A DNA stretch of 64,000 nt from SAR116 cluster bacterium AG-335-B03 (lineage in GTDB: Bacteria > Pseudomonadota > Alphaproteobacteria > Puniceispirillales > Marisalimonadaceae), in contig QBZG01000001.1 of assembly GCA_003282435.1 (NCBI GenBank), forward strand, positions 1 to 64,000. Direction: 5' to 3'. Under the pieces are notes generated by a model. The model saw only the letters and a program-made list of their open reading frames with translations. It had not been told where the DNA came from and searched no databases. Of this stretch, positions 1 through 10,884 are shown piece by piece. Numbering within the stretch: position 1 is the first letter of the stretch; each line of letters starts with the position of its first letter. The position numbers and the translations under genes were made by a program.

Positions 1-1
1 A

Positions 2-931
<930 letters not shown>

Positions 932-953
932 ATATCATAGAGAGGTATAAGTT

Positions 954-2123
954 TTGGATATTCACGAACATCAAGCTAAAGAGCTATTGAAGGATTATAA
1001 TATTCCAACTCCAAAAGGAAAAGCTGTTTTTTCAGTTGAGGAGGCTTTAATTGCAGCAAAAGAATTACCTGGTCCAGTTTATGTCGTGAAAGCACAAATT
1101 CATGCAGGTGGCAGAGGCAAAGCTGGTGGTGTAAAAGTTGTAAAGGATTTAGAAGCATTAAAAAATGCAGCTGAAACAATCCTTGGCCAAAAGTTAATAA
1201 CACATCAAACTAGTAGTGAAGGAAAACTTGTTCAGAGATTATATATAGAAGACGGATGTAATATAGATTCAGAATATTATTTTTCTATGGTCATTGATAG
1301 AGTTAGCAGTAGAATTTCACTAATAGCTTCAACAGAAGGTGGAATGGATATTGAAAAAGTTGCCGAAGAAAATCCAGAAAAAATATTATCTTTTAATATT
1401 GATCCTACAATAGGCTTTCAGCCGTTTCATTCTAGATTGATAGCAAATAGTCTTAACTTAACTGGAACAAGTTTTAAACAAGCTGGAGATTTTTTTAGTC
1501 AGTTGTATAAGCTTTTTACTGAAAATGATGCAAGTCTATTAGAAATAAACCCTTTAGTTTTAACCTCTGAAAATAACTTGATAGCCCTAGATGCAAAAAT
1601 GTCATTTGATAATAATGCACTTTATAGACATCCAAAAATAATGGCTTTAAGAGATGAAACTGAAGAAGATCCCGCGGAAATTTTAGCCAGTAAATATGAT
1701 CTAGCTTATATCAAACTAGATGGGACTATTGGGTGTTTGGTAAATGGAGCTGGTCTTGCAATGGCAACTATGGACATTATTAAATTAAAAGGTTCGTCCC
1801 CTGCCAATTTCTTAGACGTTGGTGGCAGTGCTACAAAAGAAAAAGTTACAGAAGCATTCAAAATCATACTATCAGATGAAGCTGTTGAAGGAATTTTAGT
1901 AAATATTTTTGGAGGAATAATGCGATGTGACATTATCGCAGAAGGTGTTGTAGCAGCAGCAAAAGCCTTGTCATTAACAAAACCATTAGTAGTCAGATTG
2001 GCAGGTACAAACGTTGATGAGGGCAAAAAAATATTATCAGATTCTGGTCTTAAAATAACACCAGCAGATGACTTAGACGACGCAGCTGTTAAGATTGTAA
2101 ATGCAGTTAAGGAGATAAATTAA
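954..2123 (+). CDS. sucC: Succinyl-CoA synthetase (ADP-forming) beta subunit
   Basis: Beta subunit of succinate-CoA ligase, which makes ATP or GTP at the only substrate-level phosphorylation step of the TCA cycle. The 389-aa length is normal. An N-terminal ATP-grasp domain contains [18 protein letters not shown]; the C-terminal CoA-ligase half contains [12 protein letters not shown] and the glycine-rich [11 protein letters not shown]. The start is TTG at 954, the first codon of the family's conserved [12 protein letters not shown] beginning, with an AGAGGT ribosome-binding site at 941-946. Its stop touches the ATG of sucD with no spacer, which indicates translational coupling and equal subunit output. 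Confidence 0.97.
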   Translation: MDIHEHQAKELLKDYNIPTPKGKAVFSVEEALIAAKELPGPVYVVKAQIHAGGRGKAGGVKVVKDLEALKNAAETILGQKLITHQTSSEGKLVQRLYIEDGCNIDSEYYFSMVIDRVSSRISLIASTEGGMDIEKVAEENPEKILSFNIDPTIGFQPFHSRLIANSLNLTGTSFKQAGDFFSQLYKLFTENDASLLEINPLVLTSENNLIALDAKMSFDNNALYRHPKIMALRDETEEDPAEILASKYDLAYIKLDGTIGCLVNGAGLAMATMDIIKLKGSSPANFLDVGGSATKEKVTEAFKIILSDEAVEGILVNIFGGIMRCDIIAEGVVAAAKALSLTKPLVVRLAGTNVDEGKKILSDSGLKITPADDLDDAAVKIVNAVKEIN

Positions 2124-3005
2124 ATGTCTGTTTTGATCAACAAAGATACGAGAGTAATTTGCCAGGGATTTACAGGCGGCCAGGGTACTTTTCATTCAGA
2201 GCAGGCTATAGCGTATGGGACTAAAATGGTTGGAGGTGTAACACCAGGCAAAGGTGGGACAATTCATTTAAACCTTCCAGTTTTCAATACAGTTAGAGAG
2301 TGTGTTGAAGAAGTTAATCCGGATGCATCAGTAATTTATGTACCACCGCCATTTGCAGCAGATTCAATTTTAGAAGCTATTTCTTCAAACATACCATTAA
2401 TTATTTGTATCACTGAGGGTATACCGGTCCAAGATATGATTAAAGTTAAGCAGTACCTTAATAAGTCGAATTCTAGGTTGATTGGCCCTAACTGTCCTGG
2501 TGTAATTACACCAGGGCAATGTAAAATTGGTATAATGCCTGGACACATTCATACTTCTGGAAAAGTTGGAATAGTCTCTAGGTCAGGTACATTAACCTAT
2601 GAGGCTGTTGCTCAAACAACTGCTGCAGGGTTGGGTCAGTCAACTTGTATTGGAATTGGGGGTGATCCTATCAATGGCACTAATTTCATTGACTGTCTTG
2701 AAATGTTTTTGAATGATGAACAAACAGAAGCAATATTAATGATTGGAGAAATTGGAGGTAACGCTGAAGAAGATGCAGCCGCTTTTATAAAAAATCATGA
2801 AATAAAAAAACCTATAGCCGGCTTTATAGCAGGTAAGACTGCTCCTCCTGGAAGAACCATGGGGCACGCGGGAGCAATTGTTAGTGGAGGCAGTGGAGAT
2901 GCAGATTCAAAAGTCAAAGTTATGAAAGACTGCGGCTTTATAATGTCTGAATCCCCTTCAGGTTTGGGTAAAGCTGTCGTAAAAGCAATACAACTATGGA
3001 AATAA
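2124..3005 (+). CDS. sucD: Succinyl-CoA synthetase alpha subunit
   Basis: Alpha subunit carrying the CoA site and the phosphorylated histidine. It has 293 aa, the usual length. The N-terminal CoA-binding motif [15 protein letters not shown] is clear, and His248 lies in the phospho-histidine signature [25 protein letters not shown] is also conserved. The ATG follows the sucC stop directly, and the GGAG ribosome-binding site lies inside the end of sucC. A 68-base gap separates it from sucA, the largest in this operon, so a secondary promoter there is possible, but I see no convincing -35/-10 pair. Confidence 0.97.
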   Translation: MSVLINKDTRVICQGFTGGQGTFHSEQAIAYGTKMVGGVTPGKGGTIHLNLPVFNTVRECVEEVNPDASVIYVPPPFAADSILEAISSNIPLIICITEGIPVQDMIKVKQYLNKSNSRLIGPNCPGVITPGQCKIGIMPGHIHTSGKVGIVSRSGTLTYEAVAQTTAAGLGQSTCIGIGGDPINGTNFIDCLEMFLNDEQTEAILMIGEIGGNAEEDAAAFIKNHEIKKPIAGFIAGKTAPPGRTMGHAGAIVSGGSGDADSKVKVMKDCGFIMSESPSGLGKAVVKAIQLWK

Positions 3006-3073
3006 CTTGATTTAATTGTCAACTTTTTGTGTAGTATACCTTTATTAATCACTCTTTAAAAGGACTTGAAGCT

Positions 3074-5965
3074 ATGGACGATCAAAACTCTGATCAAAGT
3101 TTTCTTTCTGGTACAAATGTGACTTTCATTAATGATTTGTATAAAGAATGGAAGATCAATCCAAATGCAGTTCCTAAGGAATGGGATCTTTGGTTCAAGA
3201 GTAATGAAGATGAACCTATAATTGACGAAGGCCCAAGTTGGGCTAAGAAAAATAGTCAAGTTATTGGAGCAATAGATACTGTTGAGAGTGTTCGAGCAGT
3301 AGCAAGAGGTATTGTGGGCAAAGGAGATTTATCAGCCACAGATTTAAGAGCAGCAACAACTGACTCAATTCGTGCTATAATGCTTATTAGAGCTTTTAGA
3401 ATTAATGGACATCTTTTAGCTAAGTTAGACCCTCTTAATTTACAACAGGGTGATATACACCCAGAACTAAATCCTAAAACTTACGGTTTTAATGATGATG
3501 ATTGGGACAGACCAATATTTATAGATAATGTTCTTGGAATGGAGTCAGCAACTTTAAGACAAATAATGGAAATAGTAAAAGAAACTTATTGTGGGTCCAT
3601 AGGAATAGAGTTTATGCATGTGCAAGATCCAGCTCAAAAAGCCTGGATACAAGAAAGAATAGAATCGATAAGAAACGCAACAGAATTCACCAAACGAGGT
3701 AAAAAAGCTATTTATGAAAGATTAGTTGGAGCAGAGACCTTTGAGCAATTTCTCCATAAAAAATACGCTGGAACCAAACGATTTGGTTTAGACGGATCAG
3801 AGTCTGTTGTACCAGCTATCGAGCAAATATTAAAACGTGGTAGTCAGCTAGGCATGAAAGAAGTTGTAATTGCAATGGCTCATAGAGGAAGATTAAATCT
3901 TTTATATAACATATTAAATAAACCCTTTAGAGCAATTATTTCGGAGTTTTTGGGCAATCAAGCAAATCCAGAAGAAGCAGGTGGTTCTGGGGATGTTAAA
4001 TATCATATGGGTGCTTCAGCAGATAGAGAGTTTGATGGCAATAACGTACATTTATCGTTACAAGCAAATCCTTCTCATTTAGAAGTTGTAGCTCCTGTTG
4101 TTATTGGAAGAGTCCGTGCAAAACAAAATCAACATAACGATACAAATGATAGATTATCGGTTTTAGGAATTGTATTGCATGGAGATGCTGCTTTTGCAGG
4201 TCAAGGTATAGTTGCTGAAACTTTTGATTTTTCTGGATTAAGAGGCTATAGAACGGGTGGAACTATTCACATAGTTGTAAACAATCAAATAGGATTTACT
4301 ACTAGCCCAAACTACTCTCGTTCAAGCCCATATTGTACAGACGTAGCAAAAATGGTAATGGCTCCAATTATGCATATCAATGGTGACGACCCCGAAGCTG
4401 TTGTTCACGCATCAAGAATAGCAACTGAATTTAGACAAAAATTTGCATGTGATGTTGTTTTAGATATTATTAGTTACCGTCGTTATGGTCATAATGAAGG
4501 AGATGAACCTGCTTTCACTCAACCAATTATGTATAAAACTATTGGATCTCACAATAGTATTAGTAAAATTTATGCGTCAAAACTTATTAATGAAGGTATA
4601 TTAACTGACCAGGAAGCTAAGGACGAAGTTAACAATCATAATAAATTTCTTGAAAAAGAATTTGAAGCAGGAACTAATTATAAGCCCAATAAAGCTGATT
4701 GGTTAGAAGGTCAATGGTCAAGTTTAAGGGCTGCTCATGGAGATGACCGAAGAGGTGAGACATCAGTATCCATAGATGACTTAAAATTAATTGGAAAAGC
4801 AATAACTACTATACCCGAAAATATAAATGTAAACAAAAAACTTCAACGTATAGTTGAAACTAGAAAAAAAGCTATTGAGGCTGGTGAAGGTATAGATTGG
4901 TCTACTGCTGAACACCTTGCATTTGGTTCATTATTATTAGAAGGATATCCAGTTAGATTGTCTGGACAAGATAGTTGCAGAGGAACTTTTTCACAAAGGC
5001 ATTCTGTGTTTATTGACCAAGTATCAGAAGAAAGATACACGCCGCTAAATAATATAACTTCCAACCAACAAAATTTTGAAGTTATCGACTCTCCTTTATC
5101 AGAGGCTTCTGTATTAGGTTTTGAGTATGGTTATTCTCTTACAGAGCCAACTGCTTTAGTAATGTGGGAAGCTCAGTTTGGAGATTTTGCTAATGGTGCC
5201 CAGGTAATAGTCGATCAATTTATTTCAAGCGGTGAAGCTAAATGGTTAAGAATGTCAGGGCTTGTTATGTTACTTCCTCATGGTTACGAAGGTCAGGGAC
5301 CAGAACATTCTTCAGCAAGATTGGAGAGATATCTTCAATTATGTGGTGAAGATAATATGCAAGTTTTAAATTGCAGTACACCTGCAAATTATTTTCATGC
5401 CTTAAGAAGACAACTTAAAAGAGATTTCAGAAAACCATTGATTATAATGACACCAAAAAGTCTTCTTAGAAATAAGGCTTGTGTTTCTAAATTATCCGAT
5501 ATGTCGGAGAATACTGCTTTTAGAAGAGTAATAAGAGACCCTAATACAAACCTTAAGGATAATGATATTAAAAAGGTGGTTATTTGTTCTGGTAAAGTTT
5601 TTTACAATTTATTAGAAGAAAGAGAAAATAGGAAATTAGACAGTGTAAAAATTTTAAGATTAGAACAAATTTATCCCTTTCCTTATTCAACTTTAAAAGA
5701 AATATTATCCGATACGCCTAACGCAGAATTTGTTTGGTGCCAAGAAGAACCAAAAAATATGGGTGCATGGTTCTTTGTAGATAGAAAAATTGAAGATGTT
5801 CTCAGGTCATTTAAAGCAAAATTTTCACGACCCTCTTATGCTGGTCGAGCAGAGGCTGCTTCTCCTGCTACAGGATCTTTATCTAGGCATAACAAAGAAC
5901 AAGCAGATTTAGTAAACGAAGCTTTAGAAACGACCCAAAAAACAACTAAGCACGCGGCTGAATAG
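3074..5965 (+). CDS. sucA: 2-oxoglutarate dehydrogenase E1 component
   Basis: Thiamine-diphosphate-dependent decarboxylase of the 2-oxoglutarate dehydrogenase complex; it transfers succinyl to the E2 lipoyl group. It has 963 aa, close to the family norm. The N-terminal E2-docking helix region (FLSGTNVTFINDLYKEW, about residues 10-27) is intact. The core has AMAHRGRLN, the TPP/Mg segment GDAAFAGQGIV and SYRRYGHNEGDEPAFTQP, followed by the transketolase-like domain with LPHGYEGQGPEHSSARLER. An AAAAGGA ribosome-binding site sits just upstream of the ATG. The E2 gene follows after 8 bases. The N-terminal docking region deserves attention because its partner E2 has an altered domain order. Confidence 0.97.
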   Translation: MDDQNSDQSFLSGTNVTFINDLYKEWKINPNAVPKEWDLWFKSNEDEPIIDEGPSWAKKNSQVIGAIDTVESVRAVARGIVGKGDLSATDLRAATTDSIRAIMLIRAFRINGHLLAKLDPLNLQQGDIHPELNPKTYGFNDDDWDRPIFIDNVLGMESATLRQIMEIVKETYCGSIGIEFMHVQDPAQKAWIQERIESIRNATEFTKRGKKAIYERLVGAETFEQFLHKKYAGTKRFGLDGSESVVPAIEQILKRGSQLGMKEVVIAMAHRGRLNLLYNILNKPFRAIISEFLGNQANPEEAGGSGDVKYHMGASADREFDGNNVHLSLQANPSHLEVVAPVVIGRVRAKQNQHNDTNDRLSVLGIVLHGDAAFAGQGIVAETFDFSGLRGYRTGGTIHIVVNNQIGFTTSPNYSRSSPYCTDVAKMVMAPIMHINGDDPEAVVHASRIATEFRQKFACDVVLDIISYRRYGHNEGDEPAFTQPIMYKTIGSHNSISKIYASKLINEGILTDQEAKDEVNNHNKFLEKEFEAGTNYKPNKADWLEGQWSSLRAAHGDDRRGETSVSIDDLKLIGKAITTIPENINVNKKLQRIVETRKKAIEAGEGIDWSTAEHLAFGSLLLEGYPVRLSGQDSCRGTFSQRHSVFIDQVSEERYTPLNNITSNQQNFEVIDSPLSEASVLGFEYGYSLTEPTALVMWEAQFGDFANGAQVIVDQFISSGEAKWLRMSGLVMLLPHGYEGQGPEHSSARLERYLQLCGEDNMQVLNCSTPANYFHALRRQLKRDFRKPLIIMTPKSLLRNKACVSKLSDMSENTAFRRVIRDPNTNLKDNDIKKVVICSGKVFYNLLEERENRKLDSVKILRLEQIYPFPYSTLKEILSDTPNAEFVWCQEEPKNMGAWFFVDRKIEDVLRSFKAKFSRPSYAGRAEAASPATGSLSRHNKEQADLVNEALETTQKTTKHAAE

Positions 5966-5973
5966 TTTGACAT

Positions 5974-7266
5974 ATGGAAGATGAAAATAAAATTACTAGC
6001 AAAATAGCCATGCCCTCTGCGGCAAAAATTATAAAGGAAAAAAAATTAGACATCTACGATATAGCTAGTACAGGTGTCAATAATAGAGTAACAAAAGGTG
6101 ATGTTCTTTTATATTTAAATCAAATCAAAACTGAAGATGGATTGAAGGTAAAAAACATAAACAAAGAAAAACAAATAAATGTACGAAAGGGTAGTGGGAT
6201 GGATGTTTTGGTTCCAGTTTTAGGAGAGTCTGTTGTAGAAGCAACAGTTTCTAAGTGGATAAAAAAACAAGGAGAGTTTGTCGAAGTAGATGACCCAATT
6301 GTAGAGTTAGAAACAGATAAAGTCACATTAGAAGTTCCGGCAGCTACTTCTGGTATTCTGGATAACCTTACCGTTTCAGAAGGTGATACCGTTGAGGTTG
6401 GTGCACTGTTGGGAATTATAATTGCCGGAGAAAAATCTGATGATACTCCTGCACCTGCGCCAAAACAAGAAGACAATAAGATTGATGAGCAAGTAAGTGT
6501 ACCTGAAAAAGTTGATAGTAAGATAAGTAGCAACAAATCTGATGTAATTGAAGAAGCCGTTAATAAAAACCTTGAAGAACGTGTCCCAATGTCCCGCTTA
6601 CGACAAGCTATCGCTCGTAGATTAAAGGAAGCACAAAATACTGCTGCTATGTTAACAACTTACAACGAGGTTGATATGTCAGCTTTAATGGAAATGCGAA
6701 ATAATTACCAAGATAGTTTTGAAAAGAAAAATGGAGTTAGGCTTGGATATATGAGTTTTTTTGTTAAAGCCTCAATAGATGCACTAAGCCAGTTTCCTGC
6801 AGTAAATGCAGAAATAGATAACAATGACATTATTTACAAAAATTATTATAACATAAGTGTTGCAGTTGGTACTTCTCAAGGTTTAGTCGTACCAGTTCTA
6901 AAAAATGCAGACAAAATGTCTTTTGGAGAGACTGAGATTGCCATTGCAGATTTTGGTAAAAAAGCAAAAGATGGCAGTTTAGGTATATCTGATATGGCTG
7001 GCGGAACTTTTACAATTTCTAATGGTGGAGTTTATGGTTCTCTAATGTCGTCACCAATTTTAAATCCACCTCAGTCAGGTATTCTAGGAATGCATAAAAT
7101 TCAAAAAAGACCAGTTGCAATAGGTGATAACATCGAAATTCGTCCAATGATGTATTTAGCCTTATCGTATGATCACCGAATTATTGATGGACGTGAAGCT
7201 GTTTCTTTTTTAGTAAGAATTAAAGAAATTATAGAAGATCCAAGACGTCTAGTTGTTGGAGCATAA
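5974..7266 (+). CDS. sucB: Dihydrolipoamide succinyltransferase E2 with N-terminal subunit-binding domain
   Basis: E2 core of the 2-oxoglutarate dehydrogenase complex, 430 aa. Residues 12-50 match the peripheral subunit-binding domain (PSBD): Pro14-Ser15, Leu25-Asp26, STG at 32-34, Arg38, Asp43-Val44 and Tyr47-Leu48. The lipoyl domain begins at Met76 with the usual E2o N-terminus ([13 protein letters not shown]), and the lipoylated lysine is Lys116 in ETDKV. A Pro/Glu/Lys-rich linker (about 150-203) holds no PSBD. The catalytic domain starts near 204 ([15 protein letters not shown]) and ends with His401 and Asp405 in the HxxxDG motif. The usual order is lipoyl-PSBD-catalytic, so here the PSBD has moved to the front. 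No strong ribosome-binding site precedes the ATG at 5974; ATG 6199 would give a lipoyl-first protein with no PSBD. Confidence 0.95.
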   Translation: MEDENKITSKIAMPSAAKIIKEKKLDIYDIASTGVNNRVTKGDVLLYLNQIKTEDGLKVKNINKEKQINVRKGSGMDVLVPVLGESVVEATVSKWIKKQGEFVEVDDPIVELETDKVTLEVPAATSGILDNLTVSEGDTVEVGALLGIIIAGEKSDDTPAPAPKQEDNKIDEQVSVPEKVDSKISSNKSDVIEEAVNKNLEERVPMSRLRQAIARRLKEAQNTAAMLTTYNEVDMSALMEMRNNYQDSFEKKNGVRLGYMSFFVKASIDALSQFPAVNAEIDNNDIIYKNYYNISVAVGTSQGLVVPVLKNADKMSFGETEIAIADFGKKAKDGSLGISDMAGGTFTISNGGVYGSLMSSPILNPPQSGILGMHKIQKRPVAIGDNIEIRPMMYLALSYDHRIIDGREAVSFLVRIKEIIEDPRRLVVGA

Positions 7267-7285
7267 TTGTAAGTAAAGGTTTAGT

Positions 7286-8698
7286 ATGTCTGAAGAAAAA
7301 TATGATCTTGTTGTTATAGGTTCTGGTCCAGGAGGTTATGTTGCGTCAATAGTGGCGGCACAAAAGGGTATGAAAGTTGCCAGTATCGAAAAAAGAACAA
7401 CCTTAGGTGGGACTTGTTTAAATGTTGGTTGTATTCCATCTAAAGCAATGCTTCATGCATCTGAGCAATATGAAAATGCAGTTAAATTAAATGGTAACAA
7501 AGAATGGGGTATAACTTGTAAAGATGTTAAATTAGATTTAACAAAATTATTGAAAAAAAAATCTGGTATAGTTGACGAACTTACTAAAGGTATTGATTTT
7601 CTATATAAAAAAAATAAAGTAAAAAAGTATATTGGAACAGCAAAGTTCATTACAGCAAACTCGATTGAAATTACTGGTGATAATACTAGAAATCTCATAC
7701 ATGCTGAAAACATAATAATTGCAACAGGATCAGAAGCGACTCATCTTCCAAACATCAATATTGATGAAAAGAAAATAGTCACCTCGACGGGTGCATTAGA
7801 ATTAAAAGAAGTCCCCAAAAAAATGATAGTTATTGGAGCTGGTATTATAGGCCTTGAAATGGGAACTGTATGGAGAAGACTTGGTTCTGATGTTGAGGTC
7901 ATAGAGTATTTACCAAGAATTTTACCTGGAATGGATAATGAAGTTGCTGAAAAATTCATGAAAATTCTTGAGAAACAGGGCTTAAATTTCAAGTTAGGTC
8001 AAGCAGTAGTATCATCAAAAATCGTTGATAATAAGGTTATATTATCAATAAGGAATGTCACTAAAGAAAATACATATGAAATAGACGCAGATGTTGTTTT
8101 AGTAGCAGTTGGTAGAAAGCCTAACACTCATGGATTAGGTCTTAAAGATTTGAATATTAATATTGATAAACAAGGCTTTATAAAGACAAATAATTACTTT
8201 CAAACTTCTATTAATAATATTTATGCAATTGGAGACGTCATAAAAGGTCCAATGTTGGCTCATAAAGCTGAAGAAGACGGAGTAGCAGCAGTTGAGATAA
8301 TAAATGGAGAAGCTGGTCATGTGGATTATAATCTTGTTCCAGGTATAATTTATACTGCACCAGAAGTTGCTGTTATTGGCAAAACTGAAGAGGAGCTAAA
8401 AGAAGAAGGAATTGAATTTAATAAAGGTGTTTTCCCACTTTCAGCAAATAGTAGAGCCAAAGCTATAAGTCATACTGATGGAATGGTAAAAATCCTTTCT
8501 GACAAATCTACTGATAAAATATTAGGTGCTCATATGATAGGTCATGAGGCGGGTACCGTAATACATGAGTTATCAATTGCAATGGGTTTTGGGGCATCAT
8601 CCGAAGATGTGGCAAGAATTTGTCATGGACATCCCACCGTAAATGAGGCTGTTAAAGAAGCTGCTTTGGCAACATACTCTAAAGCCATACATTTTTAA
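7286..8698 (+). CDS. lpd: Dihydrolipoamide dehydrogenase (E3)
   Basis: Flavoprotein that reoxidises dihydrolipoamide with NAD+ in the 2-oxoglutarate dehydrogenase complex and possibly other lipoyl complexes. It has 470 aa, normal for the family. The FAD-binding GSGPGG is at 12-17, the redox disulfide Cys44/Cys49 lies in GGTCLNVGCIPSK, the NAD-binding motif is GAGIIGLE, the second FAD motif is NIYAIGDVI, and the C-terminal dyad His449/Glu454 lies in HPTVNEA. It is the last gene of the operon, 19 bases after sucB. Its last four bases overlap the 3' end of the convergent SMR gene, leaving no room for an intergenic terminator. Confidence 0.97.
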   Translation: MSEEKYDLVVIGSGPGGYVASIVAAQKGMKVASIEKRTTLGGTCLNVGCIPSKAMLHASEQYENAVKLNGNKEWGITCKDVKLDLTKLLKKKSGIVDELTKGIDFLYKKNKVKKYIGTAKFITANSIEITGDNTRNLIHAENIIIATGSEATHLPNINIDEKKIVTSTGALELKEVPKKMIVIGAGIIGLEMGTVWRRLGSDVEVIEYLPRILPGMDNEVAEKFMKILEKQGLNFKLGQAVVSSKIVDNKVILSIRNVTKENTYEIDADVVLVAVGRKPNTHGLGLKDLNINIDKQGFIKTNNYFQTSINNIYAIGDVIKGPMLAHKAEEDGVAAVEIINGEAGHVDYNLVPGIIYTAPEVAVIGKTEEELKEEGIEFNKGVFPLSANSRAKAISHTDGMVKILSDKSTDKILGAHMIGHEAGTVIHELSIAMGFGASSEDVARICHGHPTVNEAVKEAALATYSKAIHF

Positions 8699-9024
8699 TT
8701 CACACTCATTTTACTATAAAAAACTAAGATTATTACGCCAACTATAATCAAACCCAACCCTAAAAGTGCCATCAGATCTGGAATTTCCTTATATTTTAAT
8801 GCTCCTAAAATTGTAATAGCTGAAATTCCCACAGCAGCCCATATTGAGTATGTTATGGCTATAGGTATTGTTTTCATTGCCAGCATCATAAAGTAAAAAG
8901 CTGTTGCATAGCCGACGACTACATAGGTGCTAGGTATTAACTCTGAAAAATTATTAGTACTCTTGAGGTAAGTGGTTCCAACAACTTCTCCAATAATAGC
9001 AATTAAAAGATAAAAATATCCCAT
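8695..9024 (-). CDS. SMR-family small multidrug/guanidinium exporter
   Basis: Four-helix inner-membrane antiporter of the EmrE/SugE (small multidrug resistance) family, 109 aa. The essential membrane glutamate is Glu13 in LLIAIIGEVVGTTYLK, equivalent to EmrE Glu14, and helix 3 shows the SIWAAVGISAI motif. A Trp in that position (YSIWAAVG) is shared by EmrE-like drug exporters and some guanidinium exporters, so the substrate cannot be assigned. AAGGAT lies 5 bases before the ATG. It is transcribed alone and converges on lpd with a 4-base overlap. Confidence 0.93.
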   Translation of the reverse strand: MGYFYLLIAIIGEVVGTTYLKSTNNFSELIPSTYVVVGYATAFYFMMLAMKTIPIAITYSIWAAVGISAITILGALKYKEIPDLMALLGLGLIIVGVIILVFYSKMSVN

Positions 9025-9110
9025 GTTAATCCTTACAAAATATGTTATTTATTATATTATTTGAGTCTACTTAAGGCAATATTAAAGATTATAATTTAGG
9101 ACAATATAAA

Positions 9111-9887
9111 ATGAACGAAATCCAATCAGCTTCGACTTATATATCAAAAAACTCATTTCAAGAAGAAAGAAAAGATTTAGCGGCTGCCTTTAGATGGGCT
9201 GAAAGAAGTAATTTACATGAGGCTGTTGCCAATCATTTCAGTTTAGTTGTTAATTCTGAAGGAACAGAATTTTTAATGAACCCTAATATGTGGCATTTTT
9301 CTAGAATCAAAGCTTCTGATTTGTTGTTATTAGACGTTAATGACAAAACTGTGCTAACAAAAGATAATCCCCCTGACGCGACAGCTTGGGGTTTACACGG
9401 AGCTATACACAAATTGTGTCCTCACGCAAGATGCATAATGCATGTTCATTCAGTGTATGCAACTACTCTGGCTTCTCTTGAAGACTGTATTTTGCCACCA
9501 ATAAATCAGGTGGCAGCAATGTTTTTTGGTAGACAAGTTATTGATAAAAATTATGGCGGTTTAGCTTTTGAAGATGAGGGTACAAGGTGTGCAAATCTTT
9601 TGTCAAATTCTAAAAAACACACATTTATAATGGGTAACCATGGTGTATTAATTTTTGGTAAAAATGTAGCAGAAACTTTCAATAGACTATATTATTTTGA
9701 AAGAGCCGCTCAAACATATATCAACGCCCTTCAAACTGGAAAAAAAATAAGTATTTTAAATGATATAATAGCAGAAAAAACTGCAGAAGAATTAGACAAT
9801 GAAGAACATCCAAACCCTGCAGGAACAGCTTTCTTGAGAGAAATAAAGTCAATATTAGATCAAGAAAGTTCTGATTATGCAGATTAG
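9111..9887 (+). CDS. Class II aldolase/adducin-family protein
   Basis: Probable zinc-dependent enzyme of the class II aldolase/adducin fold, 258 aa. The metal-binding histidines are visible: His111 and His113 in CIMHVHSVYA and His177 in MGNHGVLIFG. The position that carries the catalytic glutamate in fuculose-phosphate aldolase (SSE-type motif) reads GLHGAIH instead, as in many adducin-like members whose reaction is unknown, so I do not call it a true aldolase. AGGA lies 9 bases before the ATG. A beta-hydroxyacid dehydrogenase gene converges from the other side 3 bases after its stop; the two are not co-transcribed. Confidence 0.85.
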   Translation: MNEIQSASTYISKNSFQEERKDLAAAFRWAERSNLHEAVANHFSLVVNSEGTEFLMNPNMWHFSRIKASDLLLLDVNDKTVLTKDNPPDATAWGLHGAIHKLCPHARCIMHVHSVYATTLASLEDCILPPINQVAAMFFGRQVIDKNYGGLAFEDEGTRCANLLSNSKKHTFIMGNHGVLIFGKNVAETFNRLYYFERAAQTYINALQTGKKISILNDIIAEKTAEELDNEEHPNPAGTAFLREIKSILDQESSDYAD

Positions 9888-9890
9888 AAG

Positions 9891-10781
9891 TTAATTATTT
9901 AATTTTTTATTAATATAAAGACTTAATAATGAAGCGTCATCGTCTGACCAACCCTCATTCATGGCCCCTTGAATATAAGATTTAGTACTTTTGATAACAT
10001 GTAATTCATGATTAAAATTTGCCCCTTCTTCAATCATTAGATTAATATCTTTTAAAGCTGATGAAACGTTAAATGTTGAACTCAAGTTAGTCTCATTTTT
10101 TTTTGCTTGTAATATAGTATTAGACTTTAGGTGAGCTACTTTGGCTGCTCCAGAGCTATCAAACATTATGTCCAAAGCTTTATCAAATTTAATTCCTGAG
10201 TTTGTCGCTAAAGACATCGCTTCACCTAAAGCGTGCCAATAAACCATCAATGGTAGATTAATAGCTAACTTCATAGCACTTCCCTTACCAACATCACCAA
10301 GGTATTCATATCTTCTACAAATAAGCTTTAATATATGCTCAACCTTTTCAAAAGTTTCCTTGTTTCCCCCTACTAACCCTAATAAATTTCCATCTCCTGC
10401 TGGCTTTGTTGATCCTCCTACTGGGCATTCTATAAATTCTCCATTTAACGAATGTATTACCCTTTCTAAAGATTGGATTTTCTTAATGCTAGTCGTACTT
10501 AGTTCAATTATAATTTTGTTAGTCAAATCTTGATTTTTAATACCCTGAGAACTTGTATACACATAATCAAGTGCTACATCATTCCCCATAATAATTAAAA
10601 TTATGTCGTTATTTTCAAACAATTCTTTTACACTATTAGCTCTTATTGCACCTAATTCAACTAGAGGTGTTACTTTATTTTGCGTTCTGTTCCATGCTGT
10701 TACAGTCTGATCACAATCCAAAAGCCTTTTACCAATTTCCTTACCCATTTTACCTGTACCGCAAATGCCTATTTTATTCAT
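9891..10781 (-). CDS. NAD(P)-dependent beta-hydroxyacid dehydrogenase
   Basis: Oxidoreductase of the 3-hydroxyisobutyrate dehydrogenase / tartronate semialdehyde reductase superfamily, 296 aa from the ATG at 10781. That ATG has an excellent AGGAG 7 bases upstream; a GTG six bases further out is too close to it. It shows the dinucleotide motif GICGTGKMG, the substrate segment ECPVGGSTKPAGDGNL and the catalytic lysine in GSAMKLAIN. The substrate cannot be told from sequence. It is a different branch from the other family member in this window (38305-39177): identity looks limited to the motifs. Confidence 0.88.
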   Translation of the reverse strand: MNKIGICGTGKMGKEIGKRLLDCDQTVTAWNRTQNKVTPLVELGAIRANSVKELFENNDIILIIMGNDVALDYVYTSSQGIKNQDLTNKIIIELSTTSIKKIQSLERVIHSLNGEFIECPVGGSTKPAGDGNLLGLVGGNKETFEKVEHILKLICRRYEYLGDVGKGSAMKLAINLPLMVYWHALGEAMSLATNSGIKFDKALDIMFDSSGAAKVAHLKSNTILQAKKNETNLSSTFNVSSALKDINLMIEEGANFNHELHVIKSTKSYIQGAMNEGWSDDDASLLSLYINKKLNN

Positions 10782-10820
10782 AAACACACTCCTTTTAAAT
10801 TTACAAAAGTAATATTATAT

Positions 10821-10849
10821 CTTGAAAATACAAATTTAAGTAACCAATT
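10821..10849 (+). promoter_or_regulatory. Candidate RpoH (heat-shock sigma) promoter for htpG
   Basis: CTTGAA at 10821-10826 and CCAATT at 10844-10849 are separated by 17 bases, 36 bases before the htpG ATG. Alphaproteobacterial RpoH promoters follow CTTG-N17 to 19-CYTATNT; the -35 is perfect and the -10 is partial. Its position in front of a classic heat-shock gene supports it. This is a by-eye match, not a scored one. Confidence 0.5.
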
Positions 10850-10884
10850 AACTAATCATATTAATTAATTAATGGGGATTGTCG

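Noticed and set aside
3006-3073. Possible promoter in front of sucA (TTGATT with TAGTAT)
   Set aside because: Spacing of 19 bases and weak hexamers; matches of this quality occur by chance in AT-rich DNA.
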